Below, in pieces: positions 52,699 to 62,539 of a stretch of DNA of 64,000 nt (its first letter is position 1; each line of letters starts with the position of its first letter). A program made the translations under genes and the position numbers. Under the pieces are notes generated by a model. It saw only the letters and a program-made list of their open reading frames with translations, searched no databases and was not told the origin of the DNA. This DNA is from Paenibacillus sp. SZ31 (GTDB lineage Bacteria; Bacillota; Bacilli; Paenibacillales; Paenibacillaceae): NCBI RefSeq assembly GCF_012912005.1, contig NZ_JABBEA010000009.1, forward strand, positions 176,665 to 240,664, read 5' to 3'.

Positions 52699-52986
52699 AT
52701 GAGTATTTCGAATAATGACGTTCAGCATGTGGCCAAGCTGGCCCGGCTCAACTTGACTGCTGAAGAAGAACAGACCCTGACAGGTCAGCTGAACGCGATT
52801 TTAAAATATGCAGAAAAGCTGAATGAGCTGGATACAGAAGACATCGAGCCCACCACTCACGTTCTGCACGTAAGCAATGTCATGCGTGATGATGAGACCA
52901 AAGAAAGCCTGTCGATTGAACAGGTGATGCGCAATGCACCGGAAGAAGAAGACGGGCAGTTTAAAGTGCCTGCTGTAATGGAATAA
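52699..52986 (+). CDS. gatC: Asp-tRNA(Asn)/Glu-tRNA(Gln) amidotransferase subunit C
   Basis: A 95-residue subunit that wraps around GatA and GatB. The pattern VQHVAKLARLNLTAEEEQTL and TTHVLHVSNVMRDDE is typical. Full family length. It follows GAAGGAGG and leads the gatCAB operon, which makes Gln-tRNA(Gln) (and possibly Asn-tRNA(Asn)) by amidation. Confidence 0.95.
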   Translation: MSISNNDVQHVAKLARLNLTAEEEQTLTGQLNAILKYAEKLNELDTEDIEPTTHVLHVSNVMRDDETKESLSIEQVMRNAPEEEDGQFKVPAVME

Positions 52987-53013
52987 CGGATATCCGGAAG
53001 GAGGACAAAAACT

Positions 53014-54471
53014 GTGAGTTTATTTGAACAATCGTTGCCTGAGTTACATAACAAGCTGCATGCCAAAGAGCTGTCGGTCAGCGATCTGGTGGATCAGGCG
53101 TATCAGAACATTGGTGCGCATGACGATAAAGTTAAGGCGTATTTGGCACTGGATGAAGAACAAGCACGCGCTCGTGCACGTCAACTGGATGATCGTCTGG
53201 TGAGCGGCGAGGAGAAAGGTTTGCTTTTCGGCCTGCCTGTAGGTATTAAGGATAACATCGTTACAAACGGACTGCGCACAACGTGTGGTAGCCAGTTTCT
53301 TCGTAATTTCGACCCGGTGTATGATGCGACAGTTGTCGAGAAATTGAAAGCTGCCGACACCGTAACTATTGGTAAACTCAACATGGACGAATTCGCCATG
53401 GGCGGCTCCAATGAGAATTCAAGTTTCTCCCCTGTGCGTAATCCATGGGCACTTGATCGTGTTCCAGGAGGTTCCAGCGGTGGTTCGGCAGCAGCTGTAG
53501 CTGCGGGAGAAGCATACTTCACGCTTGGATCAGATACAGGTGGCTCCATCAGACAGCCTGCTTCGTATTGCGGTGTTGTTGGATTGAAGCCGACGTACGG
53601 ACTTGTTTCCCGCTTTGGATTGGTTGCATTTGCATCATCCCTGGATCAGATTGGTCCTTTGACGAAAAATGTTGAAGATTCTGCTTATGTATTGCAAGCT
53701 ATTGCTGGTTATGACGCCAAAGATTCGACATCTGCAAAAGTAGAGATTCCGGATTATTTGAGCGGACTGACAGGTGATGTCAAAGGGCTTCGCATTGCCG
53801 TTCCGAAGGAATACATCGGTGAAGGCGTCGATCCACAAGTGAAAGAGACAGTTCTGTCTGCATTGAAAGTTCTCGAAGGACTCGGGGCAACATGGGAAGA
53901 AGTATCCCTTCCGCATACCGAATATGCAGTGGCTACGTATTACCTGCTTGCATCTTCAGAGGCTTCTTCCAACTTGGCTAGATTTGATGGCGTGCGTTAT
54001 GGCGTGCGTGCTGACAATCCGGATAACTTGCTGGATCTGTATCATCAGTCTCGCAGCCAAGGCTTTGGTCCCGAAGTGAAACGACGTATCATGCTCGGAA
54101 CGTATGCACTCAGCTCGGGTTACTATGATGCCTATTATCTGAAAGCACAGAAAGTGCGTACATTGATCAAACAGGATTTCGACAATGTATTTGCCAAATA
54201 TGATGTGATTATCGGACCAACTGCGCCAACTACAGCGTTCAAACTGGGTTCACAGGTGGATGATCCACTTACGATGTATCTGAACGATATTTTGACGATT
54301 CCCGTTAACCTGGCTGGTGTACCTGCTGTTAGCATTCCATGTGGATTCTCGGATGGATTGCCTGTTGGCCTGCAGATTATCGGTAAAGCCTTTGATGAAA
54401 CAACCGTATTGCGTGTAGCGCATGCGTTTGAACAAAATACAGAATTCCATAAGCAGCGTCCGCAGCTGTAG
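53014..54471 (+). CDS. gatA: Glutamyl-tRNA amidotransferase subunit A
   Basis: A 485-residue amidase that releases ammonia from glutamine for transfer to the misacylated tRNA. The Ser-cisSer-Lys triad sits at K79 (GIKDNI), S154 (GGSSGGS) and S178 (DTGGSIRQPA), exactly as in the family. The GTG start has GGAAGGAGGAC upstream. It lies 27 bases after gatC. Confidence 0.96.
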   Translation: MSLFEQSLPELHNKLHAKELSVSDLVDQAYQNIGAHDDKVKAYLALDEEQARARARQLDDRLVSGEEKGLLFGLPVGIKDNIVTNGLRTTCGSQFLRNFDPVYDATVVEKLKAADTVTIGKLNMDEFAMGGSNENSSFSPVRNPWALDRVPGGSSGGSAAAVAAGEAYFTLGSDTGGSIRQPASYCGVVGLKPTYGLVSRFGLVAFASSLDQIGPLTKNVEDSAYVLQAIAGYDAKDSTSAKVEIPDYLSGLTGDVKGLRIAVPKEYIGEGVDPQVKETVLSALKVLEGLGATWEEVSLPHTEYAVATYYLLASSEASSNLARFDGVRYGVRADNPDNLLDLYHQSRSQGFGPEVKRRIMLGTYALSSGYYDAYYLKAQKVRTLIKQDFDNVFAKYDVIIGPTAPTTAFKLGSQVDDPLTMYLNDILTIPVNLAGVPAVSIPCGFSDGLPVGLQIIGKAFDETTVLRVAHAFEQNTEFHKQRPQL

Positions 54472-54497
54472 ACTGCCCGGAACGGAGGAATATAGAA

Positions 54498-55937
54498 ATG
54501 TCCGCATCTAAATATGAAACGGTCGTTGGACTTGAAGTCCACGTGGAGTTGCATACGAACTCCAAAATTTTCTGTGGCTGCTCCACAGCTTTTGGAGCTC
54601 CGCCGAACACGCATACCTGCCCAGTCTGTCTCGGACATCCAGGCGTACTGCCTGTACTGAATCGTCAGGCGGTAGACTACGCAATGAAGGCAGCGATGGC
54701 CCTGAATTGTACGATCGCTGATGTCAGCAAGTTTGACCGTAAAAACTACTTTTACCCCGATTCACCAAAGGCCTACCAGATCTCGCAATTCGATCAACCG
54801 ATTGGTGAGAACGGCTGGATTGATATCGAAGTGAATGGTGAAACGAAACGAATCGGCATCACGCGTCTTCACTTGGAGGAAGATGCAGGGAAGCTCACGC
54901 ATATCGATGGCGGATACGCTTCTTTGGTGGACTTTAACCGTGTCGGTACGCCACTCGTTGAGATTGTATCCGAACCTGAGATTTCTTCTCCGGAAGAGGC
55001 GCGTGCGTATCTTGAAAAAATGCGTGCGATCATGCAGTACTGTGATGTGTCGGATGTGAAGATGGAAGAAGGATCACTGCGTTGTGACGCCAACATCAGT
55101 TTGCGTCCACATGGGCAGGAGAAGCTGGGAACAAGAGCCGAGCTGAAGAACATGAACTCCTTCCGTGGTGTCCAGCGTGGTCTGGAATATGAACAATATC
55201 GTCAGGCTGAAATTCTGGATGATGGCGGTGAAGTGGTTCAGGAGACGCGTCGCTGGGACGAAGCTCAAGGGAAAACACTGTCGATGCGTGGCAAGGAACA
55301 AGCGCATGACTATCGTTATTTCCCGGACCCGGATCTGGTGAATTTGCATATTGACGAAGCCTGGAAAGAGCGGATCAGAGCTACCATACCTGAGCTTCCA
55401 GACGAGCGCAAGGCACGTTACACGGCTGATTATGGATTGCCTAGCTATGATGCAGAGGTTATTACCTCCTCCAAAGCTGTGGCAGATCTTTTTGAAGATA
55501 GTCTGAAATACACTCAGGATGCGAAGTCCGTATCCAACTGGATCATGGGCGACTTGCTGGGGTACCTGAATACGAGCAACCTTGAAGTGACTCAAGTTCC
55601 ACTGACAGGTCAAGGCTTGGGTGAGATGATTGGCTTGCTTGAGAAGGGCACAATCAACAGCAAAATCGCCAAAACGGTATTCAAGGAAATGCTGGAGAGC
55701 GGCAAGCTTCCACAGCAGATCGTTGAAGAGAAGGGTCTTGTGCAGATTAGTGATGAAGGTGCCATTCTTGCCATTGTTGAGCAGGTTGTGGCGAATAATC
55801 CTCAATCGGTGGAAGACTATAAAGCCGGTAAACAGAAAGCTATTGGCTTCCTCGTTGGTCAGGTTATGAAAGAAAGCAAAGGCAAGGCGAATCCCGCCCT
55901 GGCCAACCAACTGCTTGCAGATGTACTGAACCGCTAA
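54498..55937 (+). CDS. gatB: Asp/Glu-tRNA amidotransferase subunit B
   Basis: A 479-residue subunit that binds the tRNA and phosphorylates the misacylated residue. Signature GLEVHVELHTNSKIFCGCS is at the N-terminus, with CPVCLGHPG, LEEDAGKLTH and a C-terminal YqeY-like helical domain (AKTVFKEMLESG, VGQVMKESKGKANP). It lies 26 bases after gatA and ends the operon at a terminator. Confidence 0.96.
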   Translation: MSASKYETVVGLEVHVELHTNSKIFCGCSTAFGAPPNTHTCPVCLGHPGVLPVLNRQAVDYAMKAAMALNCTIADVSKFDRKNYFYPDSPKAYQISQFDQPIGENGWIDIEVNGETKRIGITRLHLEEDAGKLTHIDGGYASLVDFNRVGTPLVEIVSEPEISSPEEARAYLEKMRAIMQYCDVSDVKMEEGSLRCDANISLRPHGQEKLGTRAELKNMNSFRGVQRGLEYEQYRQAEILDDGGEVVQETRRWDEAQGKTLSMRGKEQAHDYRYFPDPDLVNLHIDEAWKERIRATIPELPDERKARYTADYGLPSYDAEVITSSKAVADLFEDSLKYTQDAKSVSNWIMGDLLGYLNTSNLEVTQVPLTGQGLGEMIGLLEKGTINSKIAKTVFKEMLESGKLPQQIVEEKGLVQISDEGAILAIVEQVVANNPQSVEDYKAGKQKAIGFLVGQVMKESKGKANPALANQLLADVLNR

Positions 55938-55959
55938 TCCTTCCGGTTAGGCCGGACAG

Positions 55960-55992
55960 AAAGAGGCTCGTCCCTGTGACAGCCTCTTTTTG
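55960..55992 (+). terminator. Terminator of gatCAB
   Basis: AAAGAGGCT pairs with AGCCTCTTT and is followed by T residues. Confidence 0.85.
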
Positions 55993-56032
55993 TTATTATG
56001 GACACAAATGTATTTCGGACGGGGGAACGGAT

Positions 56033-56497
56033 TTGAACATTCAACCATTGTCACTGAGTGATCTGGAGATGTTGGGGCAGTTATGGAGACTACAACATGT
56101 TGCCTATCGATTAGAAGCCGAGATCATCGGATTTCAGGAAATTCCTCCTTTGATGGATACGATGGAGACACTTCGGGATTGTGGAGAGAGCTTTTATGGT
56201 TGTATCCATGATGACGGGGAGCTTATCGGGGCTGTCGCTGTAGCAGAGGAAGAGGAGAACACACTGACCATTACACGAATGATGGTGCACCCGGATCACT
56301 TTCGCAAGGGAATTGCTGCATCTTTGATGACGTATGTGTTGGAACAGCATGCGGATCTTCCACGCTATATCGTCTCCACAGGAACGCTGAATCAACCCGC
56401 TGTGAATCTGTATACCCAATTCGGTTTTAAGCCCGTGGAAGTCACACAGATTGCACCTGGAGTGGAATTAACGACTTTTCACAAGAATAAACTTTAA
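56033..56497 (+). CDS. GNAT-family N-acetyltransferase
   Basis: A 154-residue acetyltransferase. The acetyl-CoA motif is RMMVHPDHFRKGIAASLM, with a second block TGTLNQPAVNLYTQFGFKPV. The acceptor is unknown. The TTG at 56033 is preferred with GGGGGAACGG just before it; the longer open frame starting at 55976 would begin inside the gatB terminator. Confidence 0.82.
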   Translation: MNIQPLSLSDLEMLGQLWRLQHVAYRLEAEIIGFQEIPPLMDTMETLRDCGESFYGCIHDDGELIGAVAVAEEEENTLTITRMMVHPDHFRKGIAASLMTYVLEQHADLPRYIVSTGTLNQPAVNLYTQFGFKPVEVTQIAPGVELTTFHKNKL

Positions 56498-56530
56498 TCA
56501 TATTAACAACTTCGAGGAGGAATACCGACT

Positions 56531-57241
56531 TTGGGCGATCCCTGGTTCATTGATGAGTGGCACATTTTATTACGATTATTACTGGCCATGCTGCTTGGAG
56601 GGCTCGTAGGATTAGAGCGGGAACGGTCCAATCATGCCGCCGGTTTGCGTACCCATATTCTGGTATGTCTTGGTTCTGCACTGATTATGATGTTGTCTGT
56701 TTATGGCTTTAAAGATTTTGCTAATGAATTAAACGTAAGGATCGATCCAGCGCGTCTGGCTACTGCTGTAATTACTGGTGTCGGATTCCTGGGAGCAGGG
56801 ACAATTCTCTTTACGGGAAAATCCATTACCGGACTGACTACAGCAGCTTCAATCTGGGTTGTTGCAGCCATTGGGCTCGCAGCAGGTGCGGGATTCTTTT
56901 TTGCCTCTATCGTATCCACCGTTCTGGTATTGCTTAACCTCTGGGTATTTAACAAATTAGAGTTAAGGTATCTACGAGGGAACAAACTGCATGTCGTTAC
57001 ACTTCATACCTTGTCAGAACCCGGTTTTCTGGAACAATTGTCTTCATGTATGGAGCAGGAGAAGATCAAAATTCGTAAAATTACGGTGAATGAACAGGAC
57101 CTGGCTTATGCAGAGATGATATCGGTTGAACGCAAAATTGAGATTGTGCTGCATGTGCAGGTACCTCATGATTTCAAAACAGTAGGCCTGGTATCCAAGT
57201 TAAGACAGTGGGAACACGTGACCAAAGTGTCGATCGAATAA
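56531..57241 (+). CDS. MgtC/SapB-family membrane protein
   Basis: A 236-residue protein with four or five N-terminal membrane helices and a C-terminal ACT-like cytosolic domain. The family core is LLGGLVGLERERSNHAAGLRTHILV and TGVGFLGAGTILFTGKSITGLTTAASIW. MgtC proteins modulate ATP synthase or magnesium homeostasis in some bacteria; the role here is unknown. TTG start with GAGGAGGAAT upstream. Confidence 0.87.
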   Translation: MGDPWFIDEWHILLRLLLAMLLGGLVGLERERSNHAAGLRTHILVCLGSALIMMLSVYGFKDFANELNVRIDPARLATAVITGVGFLGAGTILFTGKSITGLTTAASIWVVAAIGLAAGAGFFFASIVSTVLVLLNLWVFNKLELRYLRGNKLHVVTLHTLSEPGFLEQLSSCMEQEKIKIRKITVNEQDLAYAEMISVERKIEIVLHVQVPHDFKTVGLVSKLRQWEHVTKVSIE

Positions 57242-57250
57242 ATGAAATAG

Positions 57251-57284
57251 AACCCTCCCCAGGCCAGCAGTGCCGGAGGGTTTT
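57251..57284 (+). terminator. Rho-independent terminator
   Basis: ACCCTCC pairs with GGAGGGT around a GC-rich loop, followed by TTTT. Confidence 0.8.
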
Positions 57285-57388
57285 TGGTCATATCCATATT
57301 TCTTCCAGTTACTCTCCTTGCTCTTTAGGGTACTATCTAACCAAATGCATGAAGAGCGGAAGGTCAGTTCAGAAGAGAGGAGTATGTT

Positions 57389-57982
57389 ATGAAACGGAGA
57401 CGTCAATCGAACAAAAAAACCAGTACAGTTCAGACCAAACCTGTCAGGAATCGGACTCATAAATTTATTGCAGGGTTATTGAGTGCCATTATTCCAGGCT
57501 TGGGCCATATTTATCTGAGATTATACATGAGAGGTTTGACCTTTATGCTGCTTGTTTTGCTTGATCTGTCAGCAGTGTTGTACTTCTCATCCATTGGTAT
57601 ACAGATCAATGTGCCATTGCTCATCTTGCTGGCTTTATGTATTCCGGTTATTTACTTTTACAATGTATATGATGTGCTACAATCTGCGGATTGGGTCATG
57701 ATGCGTAGACGTAGAGCAGTAACCCAGGCAACTTCGGACAAGCCGATATCCAATGAACGTTCTACACGAGATGCAATGATGGTCTGGGAGAGAGGCATAT
57801 CGTTCGGATTACTTCTGATTGTGGGAGGGTCTTTGATGGTGTTGTTCTTCCGTAAACCACGCTGGTTCCAAGAGATCCTCGCCATGTATGGCGGGTATTC
57901 CTTTGCGATTCTTATGATCGTAGGAGGATTGCTTCTGTTCGGGCGTGAGTTCTGGGTTATGTTGAACAAGAAAAAAATGTAG
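57389..57982 (+). CDS. Multi-span membrane protein of unknown role
   Basis: A 197-residue protein with a basic N-terminus (MKRRRQSNKKTS) and about five hydrophobic segments. The stretch AGLLSAIIPGLGHIYLRLYMRGLTF resembles the TM2-type turn of small Firmicutes membrane proteins. AGAGGAG precedes the ATG. It lies 26 bases before the DUF4097-like gene and is probably co-transcribed with it. Confidence 0.72.
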   Translation: MKRRRQSNKKTSTVQTKPVRNRTHKFIAGLLSAIIPGLGHIYLRLYMRGLTFMLLVLLDLSAVLYFSSIGIQINVPLLILLALCIPVIYFYNVYDVLQSADWVMMRRRRAVTQATSDKPISNERSTRDAMMVWERGISFGLLLIVGGSLMVLFFRKPRWFQEILAMYGGYSFAILMIVGGLLLFGREFWVMLNKKKM

Positions 57983-58008
57983 TTGAAACGATACAAGGGG
58001 GGAACGTG

Positions 58009-59418
58009 ATGAACCGTAAAGTCCGGGTTGGCCGCTATACGGCTGCCGCCTTAATCATAGCGGTCGGTGTGCTGTTGATTTTGGATAAACGGTGGGGAAC
58101 TGACTATGTATATGAGATGGTGGACTGGTGGCCATTTTTGCTCGTTGTTTTAGGCGTGGAATATATTGTGCTGTTCCTGTGGACACGCAGAAGAAAAAAG
58201 GTGCAATCGAATAATCCAAGTAATCCTGATGACCCCATAAAAGTACGTTTCAGACCCGATGCCAAAGGTATTCTGGCCTCATTGATTTTGGCGGCTTCTG
58301 TATTTATCGTTACGGAACAGGATCACTACATGCACTTATGGAATAGAGTGAGTCTAAATCTCGGAGCGGCTTCCATGGACTACAGTCAAGCTGCAGGATA
58401 TATGGAGGATAAGGGCACGATTCGTGTACCTGTTGGTATGGATACGTCAGATCTTGTGGTCGAAGGTGTGAACGGGGATATCTCGGTGCAACGGGGAGAC
58501 ACGGAGGAGATTGAAGTACGAACAGTTATCTGGGTAGATCAGACGACGGAAGTACAGGCGAAGGCCGTAGCGGATGCTTCTTTTGTGGAGACCGATGGTA
58601 CGAAAGTAATTCATATCAAAGCTACAGGCAAGACGTATGGAGAAAATGAAAAAACGCAGCCACGGATGAATATCACCATAACGATTCCGGATGATCGTCG
58701 CTTTAATCTGGATATTCGAACTTCCAATGGGGCCATATTGTTAAACCGTCCGGAAGCCATTAGTACCATATTTGCCGAAACGGGTAACGGACGGATCCGG
58801 ATTACCAATGCCGTTGGAGATATTTCAGGCAAAACGTTAAACGGAGATGTCATCGTAGCTAATGCCATTGGTAATGTAGACCTTGATAGTAACCGTGGAG
58901 ACATGAAAGCCCGCGGCGTTTCCGGTGATGTCGAACTGACCACACAAGTGGGGAGTATCAGTATTGCAGACTCTGTTGGCGAATTCACGGCAGAGACACG
59001 TAACGGCAATATTACGCTGGATGGTGCCAACCTGGGAATCAAGGCTCAATCGCTCAATGGCAGTATTAACATCGTATCTGCCAAAGTCGGAGGTGACTGG
59101 GATGTGTACAGTGCTGTAGGTGCCATTAACGTGCTACTGCCTGATCGGGGCGACTACAGTCTTGCTGGTTCCAGCAGTTATGGAGATTTAATTACGGATT
59201 TGCCTTTCAAAGTACAGAATAAAACGATAGAAGGCCAGCTCGGTGAGGGCGAGTACAGGGTGAAAATTGAAGGCAACAGTGATCTCACCATTCAGAGCAA
59301 CCCGGCCGTGTCTACGCCTGAAATAGTTACACCGGAGTCTGAAGATGAAGCTGAGAATCTGGAACAGACAACCGAAGACGAAGCAAATTCCCAGGAGGAT
59401 TCTACAGAGGTTCCTTGA
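58009..59418 (+). CDS. LiaF/DUF4097-like envelope protein
   Basis: A 469-residue protein. The N-terminal ~90 residues hold three membrane segments of the LiaI/LiaF type (AAALIIAVGVLLILDKRWG, WWPFLLVVLGVEYIVLFL). From about residue 145 the repeated strand pattern (TSNGAILLN, TGNGRIRITNAVGDI, LNGDVIVANAIGN, TRNGNITLDGA) forms a DUF4097-type beta-solenoid facing outside. The C-terminus is acidic and Glu/Thr-rich. Related proteins serve in envelope stress sensing. The ATG at 58009 is favoured by AAGGGGGG upstream. Confidence 0.78.
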   Translation: MNRKVRVGRYTAAALIIAVGVLLILDKRWGTDYVYEMVDWWPFLLVVLGVEYIVLFLWTRRRKKVQSNNPSNPDDPIKVRFRPDAKGILASLILAASVFIVTEQDHYMHLWNRVSLNLGAASMDYSQAAGYMEDKGTIRVPVGMDTSDLVVEGVNGDISVQRGDTEEIEVRTVIWVDQTTEVQAKAVADASFVETDGTKVIHIKATGKTYGENEKTQPRMNITITIPDDRRFNLDIRTSNGAILLNRPEAISTIFAETGNGRIRITNAVGDISGKTLNGDVIVANAIGNVDLDSNRGDMKARGVSGDVELTTQVGSISIADSVGEFTAETRNGNITLDGANLGIKAQSLNGSINIVSAKVGGDWDVYSAVGAINVLLPDRGDYSLAGSSSYGDLITDLPFKVQNKTIEGQLGEGEYRVKIEGNSDLTIQSNPAVSTPEIVTPESEDEAENLEQTTEDEANSQEDSTEVP

Positions 59419-59426
59419 CCGCCGCG

Positions 59427-59456
59427 TTGACAATAAACTTGTAATCGCCGTACAAT
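59427..59456 (+). promoter_or_regulatory. SigA promoter of perR
   Basis: A perfect TTGACA and TACAAT are 18 bases apart. No palindromic Per box is evident around it. Confidence 0.7.
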
Positions 59457-59589
59457 AAATGTACACTGGCAAGATTACACGACACGAAAGATGTGTTGTC
59501 GTTGTTAATGGCCGGGAATCAACTCTGTACAAGGAGCCAGCAATATACTCTTCAACAGAGAATGAATGAAAGGTAAGGCGGTGGGTTTT

Positions 59590-60012
59590 ATGGCAACACG
59601 TGTCCAACATGCGTTGGAGCATCTGAAAACGACTGGTGTCCGTATTACACCCCAGCGTCATGCCATATTGAACTATCTGATGGAATCCATGGGGCATCCG
59701 ACAGCCGATGAAATTTACCGAGCCCTTGAACCCCAATTTCCCAGTATGAGCGTGGCGACGGTATATAACAATTTGAAGATGTTTCTGGAAGCTGGCATGG
59801 TCCGGGAATTGACATACGGAGATAATTCAAGCCGCTTCGATGCCAATGTGACGGATCATTATCATGTTATCTGTGATCAATGCGGCAAGATTGAAGACTT
59901 CAGCTATCCTTCACTCAAAAGTGTAGAGCTTCAAGCGGAATCTAGTACGGGTTTTGAAGTACACGGTCACCGATTGGAAGTATATGGCGTTTGTAAAAGT
60001 TGCAGGGATTAA
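59590..60012 (+). CDS. perR: Peroxide-responsive repressor PerR (Fur family)
   Basis: A 140-residue metal-dependent repressor. The DNA-binding helix (GVRITPQRHAILNYL, SVATVYNNLKMF), the metal-site HPTADEIY, the RFDANVTDHYHVICDQCGKIEDF block and the second zinc pair CKSC are all present and match B. subtilis PerR closely. PerR senses peroxide by oxidation of a metal-bound His and represses catalase, alkyl hydroperoxide reductase and similar genes. The ATG at 59590 follows AAGGCGGTGGG. Its neighbours ygzB, ygxA and rrn agree with the B. subtilis perR locus. Confidence 0.93.
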   Translation: MATRVQHALEHLKTTGVRITPQRHAILNYLMESMGHPTADEIYRALEPQFPSMSVATVYNNLKMFLEAGMVRELTYGDNSSRFDANVTDHYHVICDQCGKIEDFSYPSLKSVELQAESSTGFEVHGHRLEVYGVCKSCRD

Positions 60013-60032
60013 GAGAGTTGAATTACAATATT

Positions 60033-60074
60033 AGCGTGTAGAATTCAGTATGGATTCTTCGCGCTTTTTTTTTA
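60033..60074 (+). terminator. Terminator of perR
   Basis: An imperfect stem (AGCG-TAGAAT with ATTCT-CGCGCT) is followed by nine T residues. Confidence 0.75.
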
Positions 60075-60156
60075 GCATTTATGCAAAATGCTCATTTCTA
60101 TAACAACTTATGCGCACATCCTTAAGATTCAGCATAATTAACGGAGGTAGACGTTT

Positions 60157-61887
60157 TTGGGTAGAAAAAGCAGATATACAGGTCAGAAGCGACGTTCATT
60201 TTGGCCCGGTTTTCTCGGGGTTTGTCTGATCGCTGGGGGTGCTTACTGGCTTATAACGAATGTATGGTTGAATCAGACTCATGAAGACCCCGATTGGGTA
60301 GGGAGAAACCAGCCTATTTTTGTGGATGGGCAACTGATGGACGGAGAGGCTTCGGGTACAGGAGATCAACTCAAGTTACCTGTGAAGGTGCTGCAAGAGG
60401 CGATTGATGAGGGCATACGTTATGAACCAGAGTCGGGAGATATCATTATTGCCTCCCCTCAGCGAGTTCTTCATATGAAAGAGGGTAGCACACAAGCAGA
60501 ACTGAATCATAAAGATTATCCTATGACGGTTAAGCCAGAGGTTAAGGATGGAGAAGCATACATTCCGCTCAAACCTTTGAAGGAAGTATACGGCATAGCT
60601 ATACAGGAAGATTCGGTAACAGGTGCTGTGCTGCTGATGCGCGGAGGAGACACGATACAATATGCAGAGATTGATACGTTGTCATCCAAAGCGGACAAAA
60701 CGGTGCCGTTGTATAAACGTGGGGGAGAATCCTCACCAATCATTGCCGATATGGAAAAGAATGCCCGAGTACGTGTATGGCAGACGGGGGAAGAACAGAG
60801 TTTTGTTCAACTCGATAATGGATATGCCGGATACGTAGGTAATGATTATATTGGGCTCACCGAGAAAAAGAAGGTGGACATGCCCAAGTATACGCTGACT
60901 GCAGCAGAGAAGAAGTGGCAGAATAAACCGGTAAACCTGGTTTGGGAAGCCGTGTATAATCGTCAGCCTGATGTGGACTCTATCGGTAAAATGCCTGGTG
61001 TGAATGTGGTTAGCCCCACATGGTTTCATATTACGGATGGACAAGGCACTGTGAAAAGCAAGGGAAACCAAGCTTATGTGAACTGGGCCCACCGTTCCGG
61101 TATGGAAGTATGGGGACTTATGGATAACAGCTTTGACCCGGACATTACCAAAGAAGCCGTAGCTTCTTATGAGACACGAACTCATATTATCGAGCAGATG
61201 TTAGAGTATGCACAGACGTATCAGTTGGACGGTATCAACATCGACTTTGAGAACGTGTATACAGATGACGGGCCGAATATTACGCAATTTGTGCGTGAGA
61301 TCAAGGCGATGGCACGCATACATGGATTGATGTTATCAATCGATGTAACACCAAAATCCAACAGTGAGATGTGGTCTGCCTTTCTGGATCGCCGTTCATT
61401 AGGTTCTTTTGCAGACTATGTTATTGTGATGGCCTATGATGAACATTGGGCGGCTAGTCCCAAGGCGGGTTCGGTAGCGTCCCTTCCATGGACTGAGGCT
61501 TCCATGAGACGCATACTTGAGGAGGATGAAGTACCTTCTAACAAGTTGATCATGGCGGTTCCACTCTATACCCGGATCTGGACGGAAGAGACGAACGATC
61601 AAGGGGAGGTTAAGGTGTCTTCCAAAGCGGTAGGCATGAATACCATTGTAGATCTGATTCAAGAAAAGAAACTCAAGCCCGAACTGGATCAGGCAAGTGG
61701 ACAGAACTACGTGGAATATGAAGAAGACGGAGCTACCAAGAAAATATGGATCGAAGATGCCGTGTCCCTTCAGGCGCGTGTGGATTTGATTGCTTCGTTG
61801 AAGCTGGGCGGAGTAGCGGCGTGGAATCGCAGTTTTGCCAATGCTTCTGCGTGGGAGATATTGAAGCAGGCTGGTTACCAGAAATAA
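60157..61887 (+). CDS. Secreted GH18-family glycosidase with copper-amine-oxidase-N-like and SH3 modules
   Basis: A 576-residue membrane-anchored or secreted enzyme. A basic N-terminus and one hydrophobic segment (residues 15-36) lead to a domain of the copper-amine-oxidase N-terminal type (about 48-175), an SH3-like module (about 185-230) and a GH18 barrel (from about 265). The catalytic signature DGINIDFE has the acid E365. In spore formers such GH18 proteins act on spore cortex, peptidoglycan or chitin-like polymers; the substrate here is unknown. TTG start with ACGGAGG upstream. Confidence 0.85.
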   Translation: MGRKSRYTGQKRRSFWPGFLGVCLIAGGAYWLITNVWLNQTHEDPDWVGRNQPIFVDGQLMDGEASGTGDQLKLPVKVLQEAIDEGIRYEPESGDIIIASPQRVLHMKEGSTQAELNHKDYPMTVKPEVKDGEAYIPLKPLKEVYGIAIQEDSVTGAVLLMRGGDTIQYAEIDTLSSKADKTVPLYKRGGESSPIIADMEKNARVRVWQTGEEQSFVQLDNGYAGYVGNDYIGLTEKKKVDMPKYTLTAAEKKWQNKPVNLVWEAVYNRQPDVDSIGKMPGVNVVSPTWFHITDGQGTVKSKGNQAYVNWAHRSGMEVWGLMDNSFDPDITKEAVASYETRTHIIEQMLEYAQTYQLDGINIDFENVYTDDGPNITQFVREIKAMARIHGLMLSIDVTPKSNSEMWSAFLDRRSLGSFADYVIVMAYDEHWAASPKAGSVASLPWTEASMRRILEEDEVPSNKLIMAVPLYTRIWTEETNDQGEVKVSSKAVGMNTIVDLIQEKKLKPELDQASGQNYVEYEEDGATKKIWIEDAVSLQARVDLIASLKLGGVAAWNRSFANASAWEILKQAGYQK

Positions 61888-62070
61888 AATCCTTTGGCTC
61901 CGGTATTGAATCAACGCTTTCCTTGTTTTACTTCGTAGATTCAAAAGATGTTCCCGTTTGATACCATCATACGTGCAATCTAAGTTTTATTGGCCGTAGG
62001 ACTTATAACTTAACTTCATATCTTAGCTAGTTATAACAGTAACAAGGGTGACATTTATAAACCAAAGTCA

Positions 62071-62107
62071 AAAAAGGTCCGGTAGACATACCGGGCCTTT
62101 TTTTGTT
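62071..62107. terminator. Bidirectional terminator
   Basis: AAAAGGTCCGGT pairs with ACCGGGCCTTTT around a short loop. It serves the glycosidase and the convergent ygzB gene. Confidence 0.85.
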
Positions 62108-62158
62108 CTTCAATGAAATTAAGGTGAAAGACATCTAGCGGTTGGAGATCAATTCGTA

Positions 62159-62539
62159 CTACCCTTCGGTGGGGGGGACTGTTGTAGAAGGCGCTTTCAC
62201 TTGTTGACTGGTCGTATTGGCCTTATTAGGGTCAAGGGTGAGGATGGTATGACAGAACATACAACGATCCGTCTTGCCCAGCATTTTGGTTAACTTCCCG
62301 CATTCCGGGCAGTCGACTTGTACAGCGCTGGTAGAGAGCATGCCAGCCCAGAAATAGATGGCGAGGCTGGCCATCATGGCAATCAGTCCGATGACAAGTC
62401 CTACAGCTGCGAATACCTTGCCTGCATGTCCCCAGAATACAATCCCGGCTGTTCCCAGTATCATTAGGCCCATACCTAGCATGGTCAGCAGTAATCCCCA
62501 AGTGCGAAAAGCATTAATTTTTGCTGATTTAAAAATCAT
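62159..62539 (-). CDS. ygzB: UPF0295/DUF2614 zinc-ribbon membrane protein (YgzB-like)
   Basis: A 126-residue protein with two membrane helices and a C-terminal zinc ribbon (CPECGKLTKMLGKTDRCMFC). The block YFWAGMLSTSAVQVDCPECGK is nearly the family consensus of B. subtilis YgzB. Function is unknown. In B. subtilis it is next to perR; here it is inverted and lies beyond the glycosidase. Confidence 0.88.
   Translation of the reverse strand: MIFKSAKINAFRTWGLLLTMLGMGLMILGTAGIVFWGHAGKVFAAVGLVIGLIAMMASLAIYFWAGMLSTSAVQVDCPECGKLTKMLGKTDRCMFCHTILTLDPNKANTTSQQVKAPSTTVPPTEG

Noticed and set aside
55074..55910. A 278-codon minus-strand frame opposite gatB
   Set aside because: A shadow of a highly conserved gene, without ribosome site or known motif.
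55976..56032. An upstream in-frame start for the GNAT protein
   Set aside because: It would begin within the gatB terminator hairpin; the TTG at 56033 has a proper ribosome site and gives the normal family N-terminus.
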